Made by a program: the position numbers and the translations under genes
NCBI RefSeq assembly: GCF_014384985.1
Contig: NZ_JACRSX010000004.1
Location: forward strand, 1-64,000
Direction: 5' to 3'
Length of the DNA stretch: 64,000 nucleotides
Source: Jutongia huaianensis
GTDB taxonomy: Bacteria > Bacillota > Clostridia > Lachnospirales > Lachnospiraceae
Notes under the pieces: model-generated
Seen by the model: the letters and a program-made list of their open reading frames with translations, nothing else
Told to the model about the DNA's origin: nothing
Databases searched by the model: none
Shown here: in pieces, positions 37,214 through 44,675 of the stretch
Position numbering within the stretch: position 1 is the first letter of the stretch
How the letters are laid out: each line of letters begins with the position of its first letter

Positions 37214-38953
37214 TTATTCGTATGCTTCTACTTTTGCATTAATGTCATCAAACAACTGCTGCTTTAACTTCAGAACAGCATCAAACGCTTCCTCTACCGG
37301 AACCATCTCCTTGTATGACTTGTCTCTCGTTGCAAGCTCAATACAGGACTCCTTTAAGTTTCTCGGACTTACCACAACGCGGATCGGCGCACCGATCAGA
37401 TCTGCATCAGAGAACATAGCTCCCGGACGTACGTCTCTGTCATCATAGATCACATCCACACCAGCCTGCAACAGCTTCTGATACATCTCATCCGAAACCT
37501 TTTTGGTCTCCTCATCATCCACACGGAGACAGCATACTTCAACCTCCCATGGAGCAATCGAGATTGGCCAGATTGGACCATACTCGTCATGCTTTGCCTC
37601 GCAGATAGACGCTGCCAGACGGCCAACACCAATACCGTAGCATCCCATGATCGGATACTGAAGCTCACCATTCTCATCGGTGTACTGCATATTCATAGAC
37701 TTGGTATACTTTGTGCCAAGCTGGAAGATATTACCAACCTCAATGCCACGCTTGATCGTAATGGCCGGCTTGCCACAGCAAGGGCAGATGCCACCCTCGC
37801 GTATCTTAGAAATATCGTGATATGTCACTTCACCAAGCTCACGCTCCAGATTCAGTCCCTTATAATGATAGCCTTCCTTATTGGCTCCGGCAACCATAGA
37901 CCGGATTCCCTTCAGAGATACATCCAGATATACCTCTGCCTTATCTGTAATCTGGTACGGTCCGATATATCCCGCAACAAGGCCGCAATCCTCTGTGATA
38001 TCTGCCGGGTGGATCTCCTCTCCCACCAGATTACGAAGCTTTGTCTCATTGATCTCATAATCTCCTCTGACAAAAGCAACCACATAAGTATCATCAGAAT
38101 TCTTCTGATATACCACTGCCTTGCAGGAGGTCTCCACATCACTCTTCAAAAATCCGCAGACATCCTCAATGGTCTTGCAGTCCGGTGTCTCAATGCACTC
38201 CAGATCCTCTGCCTGACCGGGCTGATTCTCAACAATTGTCTTTGCCGCTTCCATATTGGCACGGAAATCACACTCATTACAAAGTACGATAGAATCCTCT
38301 CCAACCGGTGTCAGAAGCATATACTCATGAGAAAGACTTCCTCCCATCATACCGGAATCCGATGCTACCGTTACAACCTCCGGAATACCTGCTCTCTGGA
38401 AAATACGGTTATACGCCTTATATGCAATCGCATAGTAACGCTCCAGATCCTCCTGGGAGGTATGGAATGAATAAGCATCTTTCATTGTAAACTCACGAAC
38501 ACGGATCATTCCGGCACGAGGTCTTGCCTCATCACGGAACTTTCTCTGTACCTGGTAGATCATAAACGGATATTTGGTATATGTCTGGGCATATTCACGT
38601 ACCAAATGTACCGCAGCCTCCTCATGAGTCATACCGAGGACATGCTTTGCATTGTTTCTGTCGGTAAAACGTAGAAGCTCGCTTCCTACACTGTCATATC
38701 TGCCGGATTCCTCCCAGAGATCTGCCGGAAGAACAACCGGAAACAAAACTTCCTGTCCATCAATGGCATCCATCTCACTGCGGATAATATTTTCAATCTT
38801 CGCGGTAATCTTTCTCAAAGTCGGGAACTCGGAAAAAATACCATTGCCAACATATTTCATATAACCGCCCCTCACCATCAACGCATGGCTGTCAATCACA
38901 CAATCCGCCGGTTTCTCCTTAAAACGTGAACCTACCAATTTTGATACTTTCAT
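37214..38953 (-). CDS. proS: prolyl-tRNA synthetase (bacterial type)
   Basis: Class II synthetase charging tRNA(Pro). 579 residues: motif 1 region YMKYVGNGIFSEFPTLRKI, motif 2 FRDEARPRAGMIRVREFTMKDAYSF, the YbaK-like editing insertion (about 225-390), motif 3 CYGIGVGRLAAS, and the C-terminal anticodon domain. Start at ATG 38953-38951 (MKVSKL): the GGAGG just before it lies inside the longer open frame. The short upstream gap holds a GACAC-N6-GTGTC inverted repeat. No T-box is present. Cotranscribed with, or 73 bases downstream of, the response regulator gene. Confidence 0.97.
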   Translation of the reverse strand: MKVSKLVGSRFKEKPADCVIDSHALMVRGGYMKYVGNGIFSEFPTLRKITAKIENIIRSEMDAIDGQEVLFPVVLPADLWEESGRYDSVGSELLRFTDRNNAKHVLGMTHEEAAVHLVREYAQTYTKYPFMIYQVQRKFRDEARPRAGMIRVREFTMKDAYSFHTSQEDLERYYAIAYKAYNRIFQRAGIPEVVTVASDSGMMGGSLSHEYMLLTPVGEDSIVLCNECDFRANMEAAKTIVENQPGQAEDLECIETPDCKTIEDVCGFLKSDVETSCKAVVYQKNSDDTYVVAFVRGDYEINETKLRNLVGEEIHPADITEDCGLVAGYIGPYQITDKAEVYLDVSLKGIRSMVAGANKEGYHYKGLNLERELGEVTYHDISKIREGGICPCCGKPAITIKRGIEVGNIFQLGTKYTKSMNMQYTDENGELQYPIMGCYGIGVGRLAASICEAKHDEYGPIWPISIAPWEVEVCCLRVDDEETKKVSDEMYQKLLQAGVDVIYDDRDVRPGAMFSDADLIGAPIRVVVSPRNLKESCIELATRDKSYKEMVPVEEAFDAVLKLKQQLFDDINAKVEAYE

Positions 38954-39026
38954 TTCTGCCTCCATTATAAGACACGCATCTGTGTCGTATTTTTTATTTA
39001 AAGGAATCCACTTCCTTTATTTTTAT

Positions 39027-39695
39027 TTACTTGGTGATATTACTGTCCGGAAGGGAATGACGCGGTCTGTCACGCACCATTTCTGCATAATGGGCAATCT
39101 CTGCCAGCAGCTTGATCTTCTCTGCACGTGACATACTGCCAACCTTCGACATGATCGCTCCCTTTTCGGTATTGACATACTTTGGTGGAACATTATTTAA
39201 CGTCAATGTCATCAGATCCCTGCGGCACACCGGACATGGACAGATTCCCAGACTGTCAATATTTTCCTCAATCTCAATCCTTACCATATCCTCCATCACA
39301 TTATGAATATTTCTTCTGTCTGCGATATCAAACATATTTAAGATACGTTTTCTGACAATGTCGGACTGTAGCGGCTTCATCAGAATATCGTCCGCTCCGC
39401 AGGCAAACGCCTTTTTGATATCTTCCTGCTGATCGGAAGCTGTGATCACAAGGATCGGAATATTACGGTTCAATGCATTGGACTGGATGCATTTCATCAC
39501 TTCAAACCCGTCCATCACCGGCATGATCAGATCCACTACGATCAGATCCACCTGTCCGGGATGCTGTTCCAGATAAGACAACCCCTCCACACCATTTTGT
39601 GCCGAAATACAATCGCAGTCATACTGCAGGAGATCCTGAATCAGTTCTCTCGTCACCGTATCATCATCCATCACCAACAGCTTCTTTTTCTCCAT
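39027..39695 (-). CDS. response regulator with C-terminal ComFB-like domain
   Basis: 222 residues. N-terminal receiver domain (1-125): acidic pocket DDD at 10-12, phospho-acceptor Asp55 in LIVVDLIMPVMDG, ITAS switch residues and the conserved Lys in DILMKPL. The rest (about 140-222) has PCPVCRRDLMTLTLNNVPPKYV, the pattern of the ComFB (late competence) family with its paired cysteines. ComFB proteins of cyanobacteria have been reported to bind cyclic dinucleotides. Starts at ATG 39695 behind GAGGAAGG and a consensus promoter. No histidine kinase gene is nearby. Confidence 0.82.
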   Translation of the reverse strand: MEKKKLLVMDDDTVTRELIQDLLQYDCDCISAQNGVEGLSYLEQHPGQVDLIVVDLIMPVMDGFEVMKCIQSNALNRNIPILVITASDQQEDIKKAFACGADDILMKPLQSDIVRKRILNMFDIADRRNIHNVMEDMVRIEIEENIDSLGICPCPVCRRDLMTLTLNNVPPKYVNTEKGAIMSKVGSMSRAEKIKLLAEIAHYAEMVRDRPRHSLPDSNITK

Positions 39696-39789
39696 ATTTT
39701 GTCCTTCCTCACCCGAAAACGCCTTTCCCAGGCTTTCTCTTTCAAAACCGGGATACCAACTGTGTCCCTATTGCAAAAAACTAAGTGAA

Positions 39790-39818
39790 ATTATATTACA
39801 TTTCCGTTTTATTGTCAA
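39790..39818 (-). promoter_or_regulatory. consensus sigma-A promoter of REC-ComFB gene
   Basis: Minus-strand TTGACA (39818-39813), 17-base spacer, TATAAT (39795-39790): a full consensus match, located between the DUF1292 stop and the regulator gene. It probably also serves proS. Confidence 0.9.
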
Positions 39819-39837
39819 AAATGACGCAGAATCTCTT

Positions 39838-40263
39838 CTATTCCTCTCCCTTGTCGATAGACAAACCCGGAAAAATATTTCCAATATCACTGAGATAATC
39901 TTCGTCATATTCCTCTGAATCCTCATCCTCGTCATCTTCTTCCACATCAAAGCCCTCAATCGCACCACTCCTGATGATCTGACGACATGCCTCGGCTGCA
40001 AGCTGATACTCCTCTTCATCCTCAATAGAAGACATAGAAGCTTCCCCATCCGCATCTTCTTCATATTTCAGGATCTGCACCTCACCGGTCATGCTCTCCT
40101 CATCCGGTGTAAGCTCTGCTGCAATAATATACTCGGTACCAAGCTCGTCAATTTCAAAGCTTGCCAGAGGGGTCACCTTTGTCTCTGTTCCATCCTCTAC
40201 CTCCAGAGTGATCACAACATCCTGCTCGTCTCCAAAAAACAATTCTGTATTTTCCTGATTCAT
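39838..40263 (-). CDS. DUF1292 protein
   Basis: About 141 residues, very acidic. The N-terminal half (EDGTETKVTPLASFEIDELGTEYIIA, with QILKYEED further on) is the DUF1292 pattern; the second half is Asp/Glu-rich (EEDDEDEDSEEYDEDYL). Function unknown. Start chosen at ATG 40263-40261, six bases after GAGAGG; ATG 40266 is possible. Overlaps the end of the transglutaminase gene at a TGATGATGA junction, so it is the last gene of that operon. Confidence 0.82.
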   Translation of the reverse strand: MNQENTELFFGDEQDVVITLEVEDGTETKVTPLASFEIDELGTEYIIAAELTPDEESMTGEVQILKYEEDADGEASMSSIEDEEEYQLAAEACRQIIRSGAIEGFDVEEDDEDEDSEEYDEDYLSDIGNIFPGLSIDKGEE

Positions 40264-40265
40264 CA

Positions 40266-42614
40266 TCAACCTCTCTTTCTGCCGGAAGCTTTGCCGGCTG
40301 CCTTTTTATAATTACGAAAGCATTTTCTCATCATTCCATACTCATGGAATGTCACTTCCGTCCTTGAAAATCCGGCTCTTTCCAATATGGAAACCGCCTT
40401 TTCCAATCTTACCACATCTGAACGCCAATATCCATGTTTATCTAACCAATTTAACTGATCCTGATAATTTTTGCAATCCCCTAAGGAGTTCTGCTTCCGG
40501 GCAATTCTTTCCAAATATCTCTGATAGTCCATGATCAGCCTGTCATTCCGGCTGCCCTTCCGGAAACGGATCAGCCAGACAATCTTCTTTCCCAGACGCC
40601 GGACGATCAGTATCAGCAACACAGCCGCAACGATTCCAACCGAAACATAACCTGTCGTTTGTTTTAACTGTTCTGCAGCTTCTGAATCATTCTGTCCACC
40701 ATCTCCATTTGTCGTAGAACCACCGGAGCTTTTTCCTGCTCCCAGAAAATTCAGGATCCTCTGCCACAATCCATTATCCTCCGGCTCCTCCCCGGAGGAA
40801 GGCGTAACATCGGCAACCTGCCATCCCATATCCGGATCAAATACCTCCACCCATGCATGGGCACTGGCATCCGTCACATTGGCAGAAACAACTGCTGTTT
40901 TTCCCACCTCAGAATATCCTTCATAATAATCCTCATACCTCTGATCATATTTAATGGTTCCTTCTTCGGAAATATCCTCCGGATCAATTCCGTACCCCTC
41001 TACATAACGGGCAGGAATGCCTGTATAGCGAAACGCCAGCGTCGCTGCACTGGCAAAATGTGCGCAATATCCCCGCCTGTTTTTTCCAAGAAAATAATTG
41101 ATAAAATCTGCACGGTACGGTGTTGCTCCGGGCCGGTAGGAATAAGGAATATTATCCTGGAAGTATTGTGCCAGCTTCTGTACGTTATCCGGGACACTAT
41201 CCATCTCGGATAATCCCGCCTCCTGACACAGCTTTTTAATCTCATCCAGATTATCTTCAGAAATATGAAGCCAGTCAGCCTGTGCCTCCTGACGGTCTGC
41301 CTCAGACACACCGATTGCTTTTCCCGACAGGGATGGATAAAAGATATACTCCTGCTGTGTTCCCGGATAAATTTTCTTATTTACCTCTTCCGAGTAATAT
41401 GGTAAATATACTCCCGCTGCTGCCGCCACGTTTTTAACAATAATTTTTCCTTTTCCCGTTTTCTTTTTGTGCTTTTGATAATTTTTCTTCATCAGCCTCG
41501 TAGTAAAATCCGGCTGCTCGGCAACCTTTCTTCCCTGTTCATCTGTCTGTCTCTGCCAGCGGTTGCTGAACGGAAGATAATCGCACCCTGTAAAGGTCTT
41601 CAGATAGATCCTGTTTTGTGTGTACGGTGCAAACTCAATGGTCAGATCTGTTTCATAATCATAACGGATCGCATTGACACCACCCAGAGTGCCATTCGTC
41701 AGACCTCCCGTATTGGGATAAAAGTTAAACAGCCCCATCAGACCCAGTATGGAAATATTTTCTACAGTCTCCATGGACGCCTTTTTCAGATTACTCGTCC
41801 CGCATGCAGACTGATGAAGTGACCTGGGATATATTACAGAGCCTGCCCCCAGAATCACAGCACAGACCAGCACTGCACTGATCACGGCCCTTGCAGCATT
41901 TCTGAAATCATATACATAGGCAAATTGCTTTTTTCGTCCATCCCACTGGTACGCATCATCCTGAAAAGTCAGAAGATAATGACCGTTTCCCCGTAGCATA
42001 AAGCAGGAAAAAACACCGGCCAAAAACATTATCATATATAAAAATGACGGTTCCTGCTCCAGATAAAGAGGCATTGCAAGCACTCCTGCCCCCAGAATCA
42101 CAAGCAGGGCACACCGCATTTTCCGGGAAACCATAATATTCACCAAAACACAGCAGATACATCCGATATAACTCATGGAAATCGTAACTGTCACATACGG
42201 ATCATCAATCTGTTCTCCGTAAGAACGCATGGCATTACTGTCAAAAAAACCGGAAGCTGCCTCTGACAGATCATTGGCAACGGAATAAAATCCACTGTTA
42301 ATGTATTTTCCAAGAAAATATCCACCTGCCGCAATCACAGCAAGAAAAAGAAGATAGCCTGTGTTCTGCCACAGCTTGCTGTAATATAAAGAAGCACAAT
42401 ACAGAGAACACAAAAACACGATCACATGCATAACAAGCCAGAAACATTCCACATCCAATGCAGACAGATAAGACCCCATCACACCCATAACCAGAAGATA
42501 CACCACAACACCCTTTACAAAAAGTGTTTTTAACCGGTTTTCCTTGGTCAGCCGTCCCGGACAGATCGCCAGCCCCTCCGTCAGTTCCATTGAATCTGTT
42601 AACTCTTTAGCCAT
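40266..42614 (-). CDS. membrane-anchored transglutaminase-like protein
   Basis: 782 residues. The N-terminal 250 residues contain about six to seven membrane helices, then an extracellular part with a transglutaminase-like cysteine protease fold. Catalytic triad visible: Cys517 in GYCAHFAS, His586 in SAHAWVEV, Asp602 in VADVTPSS. A further membrane helix (about 655-675) and a cytoplasmic Arg/Lys-rich tail follow. Overlaps the DUF58 gene by 8 bases. With MoxR and DUF58 it forms a widespread bacterial trio whose biochemical role is poorly defined, often linked to envelope assembly. Confidence 0.9.
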   Translation of the reverse strand: MAKELTDSMELTEGLAICPGRLTKENRLKTLFVKGVVVYLLVMGVMGSYLSALDVECFWLVMHVIVFLCSLYCASLYYSKLWQNTGYLLFLAVIAAGGYFLGKYINSGFYSVANDLSEAASGFFDSNAMRSYGEQIDDPYVTVTISMSYIGCICCVLVNIMVSRKMRCALLVILGAGVLAMPLYLEQEPSFLYMIMFLAGVFSCFMLRGNGHYLLTFQDDAYQWDGRKKQFAYVYDFRNAARAVISAVLVCAVILGAGSVIYPRSLHQSACGTSNLKKASMETVENISILGLMGLFNFYPNTGGLTNGTLGGVNAIRYDYETDLTIEFAPYTQNRIYLKTFTGCDYLPFSNRWQRQTDEQGRKVAEQPDFTTRLMKKNYQKHKKKTGKGKIIVKNVAAAAGVYLPYYSEEVNKKIYPGTQQEYIFYPSLSGKAIGVSEADRQEAQADWLHISEDNLDEIKKLCQEAGLSEMDSVPDNVQKLAQYFQDNIPYSYRPGATPYRADFINYFLGKNRRGYCAHFASAATLAFRYTGIPARYVEGYGIDPEDISEEGTIKYDQRYEDYYEGYSEVGKTAVVSANVTDASAHAWVEVFDPDMGWQVADVTPSSGEEPEDNGLWQRILNFLGAGKSSGGSTTNGDGGQNDSEAAEQLKQTTGYVSVGIVAAVLLILIVRRLGKKIVWLIRFRKGSRNDRLIMDYQRYLERIARKQNSLGDCKNYQDQLNWLDKHGYWRSDVVRLEKAVSILERAGFSRTEVTFHEYGMMRKCFRNYKKAAGKASGRKRG

Positions 42615-43662
42615 TTTCTCTCATCACCACCTGTATCCCGGAATCCTCATTTTCGATACTTAGATATGTCCTTAAAAACGGATAGCTGTTTTTTAAATAT
42701 ACTGTCTGCTGATCATTCAGCCGGACAGACAGCGGCATCGCAAGGATCAAAGCCAGCGCCCGGCGAAGCTCTTCTATGTCACTACAGTGAAACGCATCAA
42801 AGGCATATCTGTGCCCATTCCATATCAACAGACAAACCGGAAGATTCTGCCCTACAAATGACGCTGCCACATTTCCGGCACTTTGCAGTAACAGTTCCGA
42901 TATATCCTTTTCCTGTGACAATGCGATCCGCAATACCATCTGAGAACCGGAAACGCTAATCCGTTCCTTAACCATCAGCTCTCCCTGCTTTGCAGAAATC
43001 TTCCAATGAATATCTCTCAGCTTATCTCCCGGAATATACTCCCGGATATCATGAACCTCCGAAAAGTCATGACCTTTTTCCCTGCTTTCCTCAGACTCAG
43101 ACATTCCCGATAAAAAACCGGAGGTGTCCACGCCTTTCTCTCCGCTGATATCCGGAAGCACCGTAATCTCGCAATAACTTTCTGCCGGGATCACAGCCTC
43201 CACAATTCCAAGAAGATCCCTAAGCTTTCCTTCTTTACAACTTATATGGTATTTACCAAGATATTCTGCTTTTAACGGCAGAACTGCTTTTGAAACACCA
43301 CCCGGCTGTACCGGCATAGAAATTTCCCATAAAGACTTACTCTCCCGAAATACATTTTCTGCTTCCATTGCCAGCATACAGTTCAACGCAAAATAGCGTA
43401 CCCGGTGCAGCAGGCTGACCTGCAGCTCCGTCTCATCTCCCAGAACAACATTCTGTCCGTATATATATAACCTTACCTGCAGATTCCCGGCCAGATAAAA
43501 CATTCCATAAACAGACAAAATCCCCACCAAAACTATAACAACAGCCGTCATCAGCAGAAAATAGCTTCTCAGCACAAAAAATGCTCCCAGATCCCCCAAA
43601 AACAAAAGCAGATAGCCCACCAGATGTACCCATCGAAAATGCAGATGAATTTTATTTTCCAT
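42607..43662 (-). CDS. DUF58 protein
   Basis: 351 residues with two N-terminal membrane helices (about 10-60) and a cytoplasmic part carrying the DUF58 signature DFSEVHDIREYIPGDKLRDIHWKISAK in pieces: REYIPGDKLRDIHWK near 210, then LMVKERISVSG. DUF58 proteins have a vWA-like fold and act with MoxR AAA+ ATPases. Starts at ATG 43662; lies 10 bases after moxR and overlaps the transglutaminase gene. Confidence 0.88.
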   Translation of the reverse strand: MENKIHLHFRWVHLVGYLLLFLGDLGAFFVLRSYFLLMTAVVIVLVGILSVYGMFYLAGNLQVRLYIYGQNVVLGDETELQVSLLHRVRYFALNCMLAMEAENVFRESKSLWEISMPVQPGGVSKAVLPLKAEYLGKYHISCKEGKLRDLLGIVEAVIPAESYCEITVLPDISGEKGVDTSGFLSGMSESEESREKGHDFSEVHDIREYIPGDKLRDIHWKISAKQGELMVKERISVSGSQMVLRIALSQEKDISELLLQSAGNVAASFVGQNLPVCLLIWNGHRYAFDAFHCSDIEELRRALALILAMPLSVRLNDQQTVYLKNSYPFLRTYLSIENEDSGIQVVMRENG

Positions 43663-43671
43663 AAGTACCTC

Positions 43672-44601
43672 CTAACAGCGGGGACTCTTTACTTGAAGAA
43701 TCAGCTCCTGAATGCACTCCTCCATGCTTTTCCCTTCTGCTCTCGCTCTGGCTCCCAGCTTGACACGATGTCCCAATACATCCTTTAATACCTTCTGTAC
43801 ATCCTGTGCCGTTACAAAATCCCTTCCTTCAAGACGCGCTATGGCCCGTGCCATACGGAGAAGAGCGATCGTTGCTCTCGGACTGGCTCCCTCTGCAAAA
43901 AACTCCGTTTTTCTGGTTTCCTCCACCAGTGATACAATATATTCATAAATCTCGTCGTGGACGTAAATCTGTTCTGCCTCTCTCTGCAGCTCCTTCAACT
44001 CCTCAATGCTAAGTACTCTCTGTCGTTTGTCCGTCTGTTTCCAGACTTCTCCCTTTAAAATAGAAACCGCATCCCGGTGGGACGGATATCCCATGGAAAG
44101 ACAGATCATAAAACGGTCCAGCTGGGATTCCGGCAAAAGCTGTGTACCGGAAGATCCACTGGGATTCTGTGTCGCGATCACAAAAAACGGGTCCGGCAGC
44201 TTCCAAGTTTTGCCCTCGACACTTGCCTGTCGTTCTTCCATAACCTCCAGAAGTGCCGACTGCGTCTTGGGCGAAGTACGATTGATCTCATCCGCCAGAA
44301 AAAGATTGCAAAATACAGAACCCGGATGAAAGTCAAACTTTCCCGTTTTGTTGTCATACATGGAAAAGCCCAAAATATCACTTGGCAGCACATCCGGCGT
44401 AAACTGTACCCTGTGATACACAAGCTCCAGAGTTTTTGCAAAAGTAGTGGCAAGCGTCGTTTTTCCTACTCCCGGTATATCCTCCATCAGGATATGTCCC
44501 CCGGCGATCATCGCCGCAAAAACCTTCTTGACCACATCCTCTTTTCCCTGAATCACCTGATTCACTTCCTGCTGCACCTGCAATAATTTTTGCTGCTCCA
44601 T
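43672..44601 (-). CDS. MoxR-type AAA+ ATPase
   Basis: About 309 residues. Walker A in EDIPGVGKTTLA, Walker B LFLADEINR, sensor 1 FVIATQNP, Arg finger region QLDRFM, sensor 2 ASPRATIALLRMARA. MoxR ATPases act as chaperones for assembly of neighbours with vWA-like folds, here DUF58. Start set at ATG 44601-44599, nine bases after GGAAGG; ATGs at 44610 and 44607 are alternatives but sit too close to that site. Confidence 0.92.
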   Translation of the reverse strand: MEQQKLLQVQQEVNQVIQGKEDVVKKVFAAMIAGGHILMEDIPGVGKTTLATTFAKTLELVYHRVQFTPDVLPSDILGFSMYDNKTGKFDFHPGSVFCNLFLADEINRTSPKTQSALLEVMEERQASVEGKTWKLPDPFFVIATQNPSGSSGTQLLPESQLDRFMICLSMGYPSHRDAVSILKGEVWKQTDKRQRVLSIEELKELQREAEQIYVHDEIYEYIVSLVEETRKTEFFAEGASPRATIALLRMARAIARLEGRDFVTAQDVQKVLKDVLGHRVKLGARARAEGKSMEECIQELILQVKSPRC

Positions 44602-44675
44602 CTCCATCATCCTTCCAACATTTTGTTTACCAGTAATCTGTCGCAGACTCTATTTCTATCTTCTGATCTGCAGGA

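Noticed and set aside
37589..38470. 293-codon plus-strand frame opposite proS
   Set aside because: Lies entirely inside proS; composition (Ile/Leu/Cys/Arg-rich) is typical of antisense shadow.
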